Assembly: GCF_041821045.1 (NCBI RefSeq)
Contig: NZ_JBGUAW010000011.1
Location: 1 to 64,000 of the forward strand
Length of the DNA: 64,000 bases
Direction of reading: 5' to 3'
Source: Thiohalorhabdus sp. Cl-TMA
GTDB lineage: Bacteria > Pseudomonadota > Gammaproteobacteria > Thiohalorhabdales > Thiohalorhabdaceae
Shown here: positions 19,047 through 29,583 of the stretch, piece by piece
Position numbering within the stretch: the first letter of the stretch is position 1
Layout of the letters: each line of letters begins with the position of its first letter
Position numbers and translations under genes: made by a program
Notes under the pieces: generated by a model
What the model was told of the DNA's origin: nothing
Seen by the model: the letters and a program-made list of their open reading frames with translations, nothing else
Database searches by the model: none

Positions 19047-21212
19047 ATGAAGAGGTCTCCGCACCGGTTTCTTTTGGCTCTCCTCTCCTTGTCGGTCCTT
19101 CCCGGACAGGCCCTGGCCCAGGAGGCTTCCCGGGAGTCCGTCACCATGGAAGCGGATCGTATTTTTTTGCGTGGGGACCAAGTGGATGCCTGCGGCGACG
19201 TCCAGGCGCGCCGGGCCGGTGCCCGCATGGCCGCCGAGCGGATCACCTATCAACAGGACAGCGGCTGGATCGAGCTGGCCGGCGGCATCCGCCTCGAGGA
19301 GGACGGGTACGTGGCCACCGCGCCCTCGGCCCGCCTCAACCAGGAAACCGAGCTCGGAGAGATCGAGTCGCCCCGGCTGCACCTGCTCGACAGCGACGCC
19401 TGGATTCTGGGGGAGCATCTGGAGCGCTACGCCCCCGATCGATTCCGGCTGGACAGCGCCCTGTACACGGCCTGCTCCCCGGATAGTCCCCCATGGGCCC
19501 TGCAGTCCGGCACCATCTACGTGAACCAGGAAACCAGCTTCGCCCATCACTGGAACAGCCGCTTCGAGGTTTGGGGCCTGCCGGTCTTCTATACACCCTA
19601 TTTCGGCCACTACACGGACGACGAGCGCCATACCGGCTTCCTGTTCCCCGCCATCGAGCTCTCCGGGGAGCGCGGAACCGACATCACCGTCCCCTTCTAC
19701 TGGAATATCGCCCCGCAGCTGGACGCCACCATCGGCGCCCGCAACATGACCGCCCACGGCTTCATGCCCCAGCTCGAGATCCGGCACCTCGGCCCGCGGG
19801 TGGAGACGCGGTTCTACGGGGAGTACCTCGCCGATGACGAGGAGACCGGGAACGACCGCTATTACTTCACGGCCGAGCAGGCGGGGCTCCTGCCCGGCCG
19901 GATCAACTACCTGCTGGATGCGGAGCGGGTCAGCGACCCCGAGTACATCTCCCTGTTCGGGAAAAACCTGGAGCGCGGCTCCAGCCGCTATCTGACCTCG
20001 GTGCTATCCCTATCCCGCAGCTGGGGGGGCTATCGCGCCAACGCCGATTTCACCTATCTGCAGAACCTCCAGGACTTCAACGCTGCGGATACCCTGCAGG
20101 AGCTGCCCCGCCTGACCTTCGAGGGGGACCAGCCGCTTTTCCCCCGAAGCCCCGGCTACCTGGAGCTGGACGGGGAATACGTCCATTTCTATCGACAGGA
20201 AGGCGAGAAGTACCACCGGACCTTCGTGGACCCCACGCTCAGCTACCAGATGGAATCGCGGTTCGGCAGCCTGGAGCCGAGGGCGGGGGTCCACTTCACG
20301 GGCTATCGGCGGGTGCCCGACTCGGAATCCGCGGAGACCCGCAATCTGACCCGCACCCTCCCCCATTTCAGCCTCAAGGCGGACAGCCAGGTCTACCGCA
20401 TCTGGCAGCAGGAGGGCTGGGCGCTGCGGCACGCCATCGAGCCGGAGCTGTTCTACCTCTATATCCCCTACGAGAACCAGGACGACCTCCCGGTCCTGGA
20501 CACGAAGGATACGGCGCTGCGGTTCGGCGACCTGTTCGAGATGAACCGCTTCTCGGGCATCGACCGCATCAACGACGCCAACCGGCTCACCACCGCGCTG
20601 ACCAACAGCCTGGACGCGAAATGGGACCAGGAGCGCTGGGAGGCGGCCGTGCTGCGGCTCGGACAGATCCACTACTTCGGGGACCGCCGGGTCACGATCA
20701 GTCCCGACGTGGAGCCGGAGACCCGGAGCTATTCCAACTACTTCGCCGAGATCGGGATCCAGCCCATCCCGGAAATCTCCCTGGATGGAGCACTGGAGTA
20801 CAATCCCGAGCGTCCGGCCTTCGCCCTGAACCAATTGGACTATTTCCAGTCTCAATTGACAGCGAGGCACCCGGCCGGTCATCGGTTCAGCGCTCGCTAT
20901 CTGCTCCGCACCTCCTTCGAGGACGGCGCCTCGGTTCCTTCGACGGAGGAATACCGGGCCTCCGCCCGGGTGAATCTCGGGCCCGCCTGGGACGCCTTCG
21001 GTAGATACCGGTATTCCGTGCGCTTCCAAGAACCATTGGTACAGGAATTGGGGGTGGACTATCATGCAGGGTGCTGGGGGATACGGCTTGCCTACCAGGA
21101 CCGTCTCCTGCGCCGCGGCGGCCCGAGCAACTATGACACCACCATCTACATGACTTTCCGGTTGCGGACCCTTGGGGCCTTCGAGTTCGGCACCGACCCG
21201 GATGATTTCTAG
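19047..21212 (+). CDS. lptD: LPS-assembly protein LptD
   Basis: 721 aa from the ATG at 19047, which begins a clear signal peptide (MKRSPHRFLLALLSLSVLPG, cleavage near ALAQ). Upstream in-frame ATGs would put a Pro-rich tail before the signal. An OstA/LptA-like beta-jellyroll at about 30-170 (VTMEADRIFLRGDQVDACGD) is followed by an outer-membrane beta-barrel. Motif YTACSPDSPPWAL holds one of the cysteines used in disulfide-controlled assembly. Inserts LPS into the outer leaflet with LptE. Next genes surA and pdxA follow the classical order. Confidence 0.95.
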   Translation: MKRSPHRFLLALLSLSVLPGQALAQEASRESVTMEADRIFLRGDQVDACGDVQARRAGARMAAERITYQQDSGWIELAGGIRLEEDGYVATAPSARLNQETELGEIESPRLHLLDSDAWILGEHLERYAPDRFRLDSALYTACSPDSPPWALQSGTIYVNQETSFAHHWNSRFEVWGLPVFYTPYFGHYTDDERHTGFLFPAIELSGERGTDITVPFYWNIAPQLDATIGARNMTAHGFMPQLEIRHLGPRVETRFYGEYLADDEETGNDRYYFTAEQAGLLPGRINYLLDAERVSDPEYISLFGKNLERGSSRYLTSVLSLSRSWGGYRANADFTYLQNLQDFNAADTLQELPRLTFEGDQPLFPRSPGYLELDGEYVHFYRQEGEKYHRTFVDPTLSYQMESRFGSLEPRAGVHFTGYRRVPDSESAETRNLTRTLPHFSLKADSQVYRIWQQEGWALRHAIEPELFYLYIPYENQDDLPVLDTKDTALRFGDLFEMNRFSGIDRINDANRLTTALTNSLDAKWDQERWEAAVLRLGQIHYFGDRRVTISPDVEPETRSYSNYFAEIGIQPIPEISLDGALEYNPERPAFALNQLDYFQSQLTARHPAGHRFSARYLLRTSFEDGASVPSTEEYRASARVNLGPAWDAFGRYRYSVRFQEPLVQELGVDYHAGCWGIRLAYQDRLLRRGGPSNYDTTIYMTFRLRTLGAFEFGTDPDDF

Positions 21213-21363
21213 CGATCGCCTCGCGGAGCACGAGGATTCCGCCGCGGGTTCGGGACCATGCCGCGCCGGCTGGCCGGAGCGATGCCCCTTTCACACCCGA
21301 GCCGATGGCCGAAAGCGCCGATTCGCCGAAAGCCCGCTGCAATACGTCCAGGAGCGAAACCCG

Positions 21364-22722
21364 TTGTTAGCCAATTCAGCCCCCCCCCATTTCGGACTCC
21401 CCCGGCGTACCAGATTCTTGCTCCTGATCCTCCTCCTGGGAACGGTGTCCGCCCTTCCCCTGCCGGCCTCCGCCGCCCAGCTGGTGGACCGGATCGTGGC
21501 GGTGGTCAACGACGACGTGATTACCGCCACGGAGCTGGACCAAGCCCTGCAGCAGTCCATTCAGCGGCTCCGCCAGCGCATGGGCCGCGAGAATCTGCCG
21601 TCGCGCGACGTGCTGCGGCGCCAGCTACTGGACCGCATGATCATCGACCGCATCCAGCTGCAGCGCGCCCGGGAGCGGGGCTTCCAGGTCTCTCCCCAGG
21701 AAGTGGATGACGCCATTTCCCGGATCGCCGGCCAGAACAACCTGTCCCCGTCCCGCTTCCGCCAGGCACTGCGCCAGCGCGGCGTGGATTACGGGGAATA
21801 CCGGGAGCGCATCAAGGAGCAGATCCTGCGCAGCCGGCTGCGGGACCAAGCGGTACGCTCCAAGGTGCATGTCACCAAGGAGGAGGTGCGCAGCTACCTG
21901 GCCAGACAGGGCAAGGGCGGCGAGGGAAGCTACGAGTACAAGCTCCAGCACATCCTGGTGACGGTGCCCGAAGAGGCCTCCCCGCAGAAGACCGACCGGC
22001 TGCAGAACAAAACCGAAAAGCTGTTGGAGCGGATCAACGCTGGCGAGCAGTTCGGCAAGGTGGCCGCCGCCGAGTCGGACGGACAGAACGCCCTGGAAGG
22101 CGGGGAGCTGGGCTGGTTCAAGCCCGGCGAGCTGCCCGCGCCGGTGCTGGCCGAGCTGGAGGCGGTTGATCCCGGTCACCTCTCCCGGGTGGTCCGCACT
22201 CCGAGCGGCTTCCACATCTTCAAGGTCACCGACCGCCGTCCCATGAAATCCGCCCAGGAAACCCAGGTAAAGGCGCGCCATATCCTGCTGCGCACCGACT
22301 CCGGGCGCAGCGAATCCGAGGCGCGAAGCCTGGCCAACGAGCTGCTTCGGCAGGTCCGCAGTGGCGCCGCATCGTTCCCGGAGCTGGCCAGCCAGTTCTC
22401 GGACGGCCCCTCGGCCAAGCAGGGCGGCTCCCTCGGCTGGATCAGCCACGGCGAGATGGTGCAGCCCTTCGAGGAGCTCGTGTTCTCCCTGGACCCGGGC
22501 AGCTACGGCGGCCCCGTCCAGACCCAGTTCGGCATCCATATCGTCCAGGTGGTCGAGGAGCGCCAGAAGGCCATCGACCCCGAGGACAGCAAGAAATCGG
22601 CCCGCAACGCCCTGCGCACCCGCAAGACCCGTGAGCGCACGGACCAATGGCTCCGCCAGCTCCGGGCCCAGGCCTACGTAGACATCCGGCTGGATGAACA
22701 ACAGGCCAAAACGGCCAACTAA
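21364..22722 (+). CDS. surA: Periplasmic peptidyl-prolyl isomerase and chaperone SurA
   Basis: 452 aa. Guides outer-membrane proteins, including LptD, through the periplasm. I choose a TTG start at 21364 because AGGAG lies nine bases upstream and a signal peptide follows at once (RTRFLLLILLLGTVSALPLP ... ASAAQL). The frame runs open upstream to 21172 inside lptD but lacks signal character. SurA N-domain (VDRIVAVVNDDVITATELDQ) and two parvulin domains: YEYKLQHILVTVPEEA and VKARHILLRTDSGRSE, both with the HI core. Confidence 0.94.
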   Translation: MLANSAPPHFGLPRRTRFLLLILLLGTVSALPLPASAAQLVDRIVAVVNDDVITATELDQALQQSIQRLRQRMGRENLPSRDVLRRQLLDRMIIDRIQLQRARERGFQVSPQEVDDAISRIAGQNNLSPSRFRQALRQRGVDYGEYRERIKEQILRSRLRDQAVRSKVHVTKEEVRSYLARQGKGGEGSYEYKLQHILVTVPEEASPQKTDRLQNKTEKLLERINAGEQFGKVAAAESDGQNALEGGELGWFKPGELPAPVLAELEAVDPGHLSRVVRTPSGFHIFKVTDRRPMKSAQETQVKARHILLRTDSGRSESEARSLANELLRQVRSGAASFPELASQFSDGPSAKQGGSLGWISHGEMVQPFEELVFSLDPGSYGGPVQTQFGIHIVQVVEERQKAIDPEDSKKSARNALRTRKTRERTDQWLRQLRAQAYVDIRLDEQQAKTAN

Positions 22723-22918
22723 ACAGAAACGGAGAAGAAGGCTCGCCGCCAGGAAAGCCAAGCACGCAAAGGGAAACGGCAAAAGCATTATCGAGTGTGG
22801 GGAATGCGGCCTATGATGCGGTTTTCATGGGCACCAGACCGCACAATCCGCGGACACCCTAATTTCTTGTCTTCTTTTCCTTCGCGGTCTCGGCGTCCTT
22901 GGCGGTTCAATAACACCT
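22723..22918. repeat. MITE-like inverted-repeat element before the S4 gene
   Basis: The 196-base gap has imperfect inverted ends: left GCCGCCAGGAAAGCCAAGC (near 22748) and right CGGCGTCCTTGGCGGTTC (about 22893-22910). The right end is of the TTGGCG-CCTTGGCGGT type. A second gap at 24193-24383 carries the same kind of ends. Together they look like members of a small non-autonomous dispersed element. Confidence 0.6.
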
Positions 22919-23188
22919 ATGCGACTAGACCTCTTCCTCAAGACCACCCGTCTGATCAAGCGCCGTCCCCTGGCGAAGGAGGCCGCAGAGGCCGGCTGCA
23001 TCACGCGCAACGGCCGCGTCGCCAAGGCCGGCGACGAGATCAAGGCCGGTGACCGCCTCGTCATCGACCTCGCCAACCGGCACGTTGAGGTGGAAGTCCT
23101 CGACGAGCCGCCCAAGCAGGTCCGCAAGGACGAGGTGGACCGGTATATCCGCATTCTTTCCGCCGGAGAGGGGGAATCCGCGACATGA
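22919..23188 (+). CDS. S4-domain RNA-binding protein, RqcP/YabO-like
   Basis: 89 aa, a single S4 RNA-binding domain: MRLDLFLKTTRLIKRRPLAK, EAAEAG...NGRVAKAGDEIKAG. The RLIKRRPLAKEA pattern resembles the RqcP (YabO) group of ribosome quality control factors, which stabilise the P-site tRNA during C-terminal alanine tailing, more than the Hsp15 heat-shock group. Hsp15-like function is the alternative. The stop overlaps the pdxA ATG, so it is coupled to pdxA. Confidence 0.82.
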   Translation: MRLDLFLKTTRLIKRRPLAKEAAEAGCITRNGRVAKAGDEIKAGDRLVIDLANRHVEVEVLDEPPKQVRKDEVDRYIRILSAGEGESAT

Positions 23189-24192
23189 CTAGCCTTCCTT
23201 TGGCTGTAACCCCCGGCGAGCCCGCCGGAATCGGGCCCGACCTGGTCCTGCAGACCGCCGCCGACGCCGCCTGGCCCGGCGGGCTCGTGGCGTTCGCCGA
23301 CCCCGAGGCGCTGGCCCGCCGGGCAAGGGAGCTGGGGGTGATGGTCACCCTGCATGAATGGGCGCCCGGGGCGCCCCTACCCAGCTCGGGCCTGCCGGTG
23401 TATCCAGTCCCCCTCGCGCAGCCAGCAGAGGCGGGCCGGCCCGACGGGGCCAATGCCGCCGCCACTCTGGCGGCCCTGGACCGTGCGGTGGAGGCCGTCC
23501 TGGCGGGCCACTGCATGGGCCTGGTAACCGGCCCCCTGAGCAAGGCCGTGATCAGCGACGGGACTTCCCGGCCCTTCTCCGGTCACACGGAGTATCTGGC
23601 CGAGCGCGCCGGCGCCACGGGGCATCCGGTCATGATGCTCATCGGCGGCAACCTGCGGGTGGCCCTGGTCACCACCCATCTTCCGCTGCGCGCCGTTCCC
23701 GACGCCATCACGGGCGACAAGGTAATCCGGGTGGTGCGCACCACCGCGGAGGCGCTGATCGAGGACTTCGCCATCCCGGAGCCGCGGATCCTGGTCACCG
23801 GGCTGAACCCCCACGCCGGCGAGGGAGGCCACCTCGGCCATGAGGAACAGCAGATCATCGAGCCGGCCCTGGAGCGCATCCGCCAGGAGCTCGGCGACCG
23901 GGCGCACGTGGAGGGTCCGGTGCCCGGGGATACCGCCTTCACCCCGCGCTGCCTGCGCGAGGCTGACACGGTGATCTGCATGTACCATGACCAGGGCCTG
24001 GCGCCCCTGAAGCAGCAGGCCTTCGGTGGCGCGGTGAACGTCTCCCTGGGCCTGCCCTTCGTCCGCACCTCCGTGGATCACGGCACGGCCTTCGATCTGG
24101 CGGCCAGCGGCAACGCGGGCGGAGGCAGCTTCCGCGAGGCCATCGCCCTGGCGCGCACCCTGGCGGCCAACCGCGCCCGGGCCACGGTCTGA
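23185..24192 (+). CDS. pdxA: 4-hydroxythreonine-4-phosphate dehydrogenase
   Basis: 335 aa, normal PdxA length. NAD-dependent oxidation of 4-phosphohydroxy-L-threonine in vitamin B6 synthesis. Conserved: PLAVTPGEPAGIGPDL at the N-terminus, TGPLSKAVI, FSGHTEYLAER and the metal/phosphate-binding MYHDQGLAPLKQ region, ending DHGTAFDLAASGNA. ATGA overlap with the S4 gene. Confidence 0.97.
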   Translation: MTSLPLAVTPGEPAGIGPDLVLQTAADAAWPGGLVAFADPEALARRARELGVMVTLHEWAPGAPLPSSGLPVYPVPLAQPAEAGRPDGANAAATLAALDRAVEAVLAGHCMGLVTGPLSKAVISDGTSRPFSGHTEYLAERAGATGHPVMMLIGGNLRVALVTTHLPLRAVPDAITGDKVIRVVRTTAEALIEDFAIPEPRILVTGLNPHAGEGGHLGHEEQQIIEPALERIRQELGDRAHVEGPVPGDTAFTPRCLREADTVICMYHDQGLAPLKQQAFGGAVNVSLGLPFVRTSVDHGTAFDLAASGNAGGGSFREAIALARTLAANRARATV

Positions 24193-24383
24193 AACGGCAA
24201 GACACCGAAGCGCCAAGGGCACCAAGAACGACAAAACGGCCTTTTCGCGGATATCCTGGCGATAAGGAAATTCCACAAAAGGCCTTCCAACCGCCGACCC
24301 GCATTACCCCTGGATCGGACTTTGTGCCTTTTGTTTTTTCTTGGCGCCCTTGGCGGCCAAAGACCTTTCGCCCCGGACCTGGC
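24193..24383. repeat. MITE-like inverted-repeat element before rsmA
   Basis: Left arm GCGCCAAGGGCACCAAGAA (about 24210-24228) pairs with the reverse complement of TTCTTGGCGCCCTTGGCGGC on the right (about 24338-24357), with one or two mismatches. The fill is about 110 bases and AT-richer. Same end type as in 22723-22918. The right arm lies within 30 bases of the rsmA start and could affect its expression. Confidence 0.65.
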
Positions 24384-25190
24384 ATGCAAAAGCACCGCCC
24401 CCGCAAGCGCTTCGGCCAGAATTTCCTGCATGACGGGAACATCGCCGGAAAGATAGTCGCAGCCCTGGACCCGGGCGCGGACGACCGCGTGGTGGAGATC
24501 GGCCCCGGCCAGGGCGCCCTCACCCGGCTGCTGCTGGCGCAGCTGGACCGCCTGGACGCCATCGAGCTGGATCGGGACCTCATCCCGGGCCTGGCAGGGC
24601 TCCCCGGAGCGGAGCGCCTCCATGTCCACGAGGCCGACGCCCTGGACTTCGACTTCGCCGGCCTGGCGGCGGAGCGCGGCGGGCCCTTGCGCGTGGCGGG
24701 CAACCTCCCGTACAACATATCCACGCCGCTGCTTTTCCACCTCCTGGCCCATCCGGACGCCATCCGGGACATGTTCTTCATGCTGCAGAGGGAGGTTGTC
24801 GACCGTCTGGCGGCGGCGCCGGGAACGAAAACCTACGGGCGCCTCTCCGTCATGGCCCAGGTGGACTGCGCGGTTACCCCTTTATTTCGGGTGCCACCGG
24901 GTGCATTCTATCCCGTACCGCAGGTGGAATCGGCGGTTGTGCACCTCCGCCTGCGGCCGGGGAACGCCCCTCGGGATCGAGCCCGGTTTGAGGAAGTGGT
25001 GGCTCGCGCCTTCCAGGCCCGGCGCAAGACCCTGCGTAACGCGCTCCGCGGCCTGTGCGACCCCTCCTGCCTTGAAGCAGCGGCCATTGATCCCCATATA
25101 CGGGCGGAAATGCTGACGGTGGATGACTTCATTCGCCTGGCCGACCAGGCCGCCGGCGCGGGTGGCCCGGAAGCGACAGCGGAATCTTGA
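24384..25190 (+). CDS. rsmA: 16S rRNA dimethyladenosine transferase
   Basis: 268 aa from the ATG at 24384 (MQKHRPRKRFGQNFLHD). Upstream in-frame ATG 24324 falls inside the repeat and lacks homology. SAM-dependent dimethylation of A1518/A1519 of 16S rRNA. Motifs: VVEIGPGQGALT (SAM), NLPYNISTPLLF (catalytic NLPY), FMLQREVVDRL. Also known as ksgA. Confidence 0.96.
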   Translation: MQKHRPRKRFGQNFLHDGNIAGKIVAALDPGADDRVVEIGPGQGALTRLLLAQLDRLDAIELDRDLIPGLAGLPGAERLHVHEADALDFDFAGLAAERGGPLRVAGNLPYNISTPLLFHLLAHPDAIRDMFFMLQREVVDRLAAAPGTKTYGRLSVMAQVDCAVTPLFRVPPGAFYPVPQVESAVVHLRLRPGNAPRDRARFEEVVARAFQARRKTLRNALRGLCDPSCLEAAAIDPHIRAEMLTVDDFIRLADQAAGAGGPEATAES

Positions 25191-25244
25191 ACCGACCCCA
25201 TGGTCCAAACGAAGGGCTCCTTGATGCAGGTAGGGAGTTAAGCG

Positions 25245-25559
25245 ATGAGCACCGAGGACCCCTTGACCCATAACCCGGTCGAGCCCGAGGAAGAGGTAGA
25301 GGTCCGCCGACCCTCCCTTTACAAGGTGCTCCTCCTCAATGACGATTTCACCCCGATGGAATTCGTGGTGGAAGTGCTGCAACGATTCTTCGGCAAGGAC
25401 CGCGAGACGGCCACCCGGATCATGTTGCAGGTGCACCATCACGGGAAGGGTGTCTGCGGGGTTTACCCCTACGACATCGCCGAGACCAAAGTGAATCAGG
25501 TGGTGGATTACGCCCGCAGTAACGAGCATCCCCTCCAGTGCACGATGGAAAAGGAATAG
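25245..25559 (+). CDS. clpS: ClpS adaptor for ClpAP
   Basis: 104 aa. Delivers N-degron substrates to ClpAP. Conserved [20 protein letters not shown], then the hydrophobic-pocket region and [20 protein letters not shown]. Six bases before clpA, the usual pair. Confidence 0.97.
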   Translation: MSTEDPLTHNPVEPEEEVEVRRPSLYKVLLLNDDFTPMEFVVEVLQRFFGKDRETATRIMLQVHHHGKGVCGVYPYDIAETKVNQVVDYARSNEHPLQCTMEKE

Positions 25560-25565
25560 GCTGCG

Positions 25566-27836
<2,271 letters not shown>

Positions 27837-27854
27837 GGCAGCCAACGTTACTGG

Positions 27855-27887
27855 GGCGGGTCCGGGAATTCCGGGCCCGCCTTTTTT
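27855..27887 (+). terminator. Rho-independent terminator after clpSA
   Basis: Stem GGCGGGTCCGG/CCGGGCCCGCC with a GAATT loop, followed by six T. Ends the clpS-clpA unit before aat. Confidence 0.9.
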
Positions 27888-27923
27888 CCGTCCGGCAACC
27901 CCTGTTTCCAGAGGGAGGGACCC

Positions 27924-28655
27924 GTGTACCTCCTGGATGCCAACGATCCCTTCCCAACCTTCCCCGATCCCCAATACGCGGCGAGTCCCGAAGGCATCGT
28001 GGCCATCGGGGGGGACCTGGGCGTAGCGCGTCTCCTCCAGGCCTACCGCCAGGGCATCTTTCCCTGGTACAACGAATACGAGCCGATCCTCTGGTGGAGC
28101 CCCGATCCCCGTCTCGTGCTCTACCCGGAATGGCTGCACGTGGGTCGCAGCCTCCGCAAGTCCATGCGCCGGAGTCCACTCACCCTGACCTTCGACCAGG
28201 ATTTCGCGGGGGTACTACAAGGGTGCGCGGAACCGCGGGGAACCACCCCGGAGACGGCGGGGACCTGGCTGAGCCCGGAGATGATCGCGGCCTACGAGCG
28301 GCTATACGCCCACGGGCTGGCCCACTCGACCGAGGCGTGGGACCCGGAAGGGCGGCTGGTGGGGGGGCTCTACGGTGTTGCGCTGGGGCGGGCCTTCTTC
28401 GGCGAATCCATGTTCACCCGGGTCAGCGACGCCTCCAAGGTCGCCTTCGTCCATACCATTCGCGCCCTGGGGGAGGCCGGCTACCGGCTCATCGACTGCC
28501 AAGTCTATTCCGACCATCTGGCGCAATTCGGCGCCCGCGAGGTGGCGCGCTCCCGCTTTCTCGCCGAGCTCGACCGCGCCCTGGCAGGCCCGGAGCCCGC
28601 GGGGCCCTGGCCGGAGCCCCGGCGAAAGGCCCCGATTTCCTCCGCGCGGCCCTGA
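27924..28655 (+). CDS. aat: Leucyl/phenylalanyl-tRNA-protein transferase
   Basis: 243 aa from a GTG with GGGAGGG seven bases upstream. Adds Leu or Phe to N-terminal Lys/Arg, making N-degrons for ClpS-ClpAP, so the neighbourhood is functionally coherent. Motifs: DPQYAASPEGIVAIGGDL, YRQGIFPWYNE, ILWWSPDPRLVLYPEW, and GESMFTRVSDASKVAF. Confidence 0.96.
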   Translation: MYLLDANDPFPTFPDPQYAASPEGIVAIGGDLGVARLLQAYRQGIFPWYNEYEPILWWSPDPRLVLYPEWLHVGRSLRKSMRRSPLTLTFDQDFAGVLQGCAEPRGTTPETAGTWLSPEMIAAYERLYAHGLAHSTEAWDPEGRLVGGLYGVALGRAFFGESMFTRVSDASKVAFVHTIRALGEAGYRLIDCQVYSDHLAQFGAREVARSRFLAELDRALAGPEPAGPWPEPRRKAPISSARP

Positions 28656-28688
28656 AACGGCACGGGGCGGAGCGGCTTCCGCGCAAGC

Positions 28689-29549
28689 TCAGCGACAGGC
28701 CCCCGGCTTGTCCTGACCGGCCGCCCGGTGCAGTGCGGTTAGACGGGCGGTTACCGAGCCGATGGCGATCTCCGACTCCATGCGCACGGGGATATGACGC
28801 CGGTCGTCGGTGAACCAGACCCAGAGCTTGCCCTTCCGGGAGAAGACCCCATCCGTCTTGAGGCGGGGCCGCACCTTGACGGTGGGCGTGTCCTCTCCGA
28901 AAACCGTATCCAGACGCTCCCGGCCCACCACGTCCACCACCAGGTCATAGCTTTGCTCGTCGTCGAACACGGGAATGCGGATCTTCTGACCGTCCTCCAG
29001 GGCCCGCCTACGGGTGGCGTACAGGGCCGTTAGCACGTCGACGGTAGCGGACTCCACCGGGAAATAGTCGGTCTTTCCGGTGCGCAGGTCCTTGGTATGC
29101 ACGAGCCCACCGTCGCCGAAGCGGAGGGCCTTCTTTTCCCGGTCATCGCCCTCCCGGCGAATGATCCGATAGGAATGGGCCCGCAGTCCGTCCCCCGTGA
29201 GCCGCGTACGGGCCAGGATCTTGTCCCGAACCTTGTGGAATACGTCCAGAGCCTGATTCGTGCAGGCCTTGATCTTGAACCGGGCCCGATCCGGCTCCGG
29301 CTGGCGGGCCTGTATGACGGCCCGCCCCGCGGGCACCACGGTCCAGGCCACCTTGAAGTGCAGGCGCTCGAAGCGGCCGTTCCAGCCGTAATTGGACTCG
29401 TCGGCCACCATCCCGCAACCGGGATAGACAATGGCACCCAGCAGGAAGGCGGCTGTGCAAAGGGGTCGAGAAAAAACCGTATATATTTTATGGTTGATTG
29501 GCCACGGCTTCCCGCCTACCCCGCGCCTCAGGTCTGGGATCGCGCCCAT
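28689..29549 (-). CDS. DUF3108 family exported protein
   Basis: 286 aa if started at the ATG at 29549, which has GGAGGGGG about ten bases upstream. A hydrophobic segment PLCTAAFLLGAIVYPGC at about 30-46 would serve as signal or anchor, possibly a weak lipobox. The body is a beta-rich DUF3108 domain (YFPVESATVDVLTALYATRR, FTDDRRHIPVRMESEIAIGS). DUF3108 proteins are periplasmic and uncharacterised. The start region overlaps the start of the divergent diguanylate cyclase gene, so a shorter start (ATG 29411, without signal) is possible. Confidence 0.75.
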   Translation of the reverse strand: MGAIPDLRRGVGGKPWPINHKIYTVFSRPLCTAAFLLGAIVYPGCGMVADESNYGWNGRFERLHFKVAWTVVPAGRAVIQARQPEPDRARFKIKACTNQALDVFHKVRDKILARTRLTGDGLRAHSYRIIRREGDDREKKALRFGDGGLVHTKDLRTGKTDYFPVESATVDVLTALYATRRRALEDGQKIRIPVFDDEQSYDLVVDVVGRERLDTVFGEDTPTVKVRPRLKTDGVFSRKGKLWVWFTDDRRHIPVRMESEIAIGSVTARLTALHRAAGQDKPGACR

Positions 29550-29583
29550 GGAAAATATCCCCCCTCCGTTGAAAGAACCCTAT

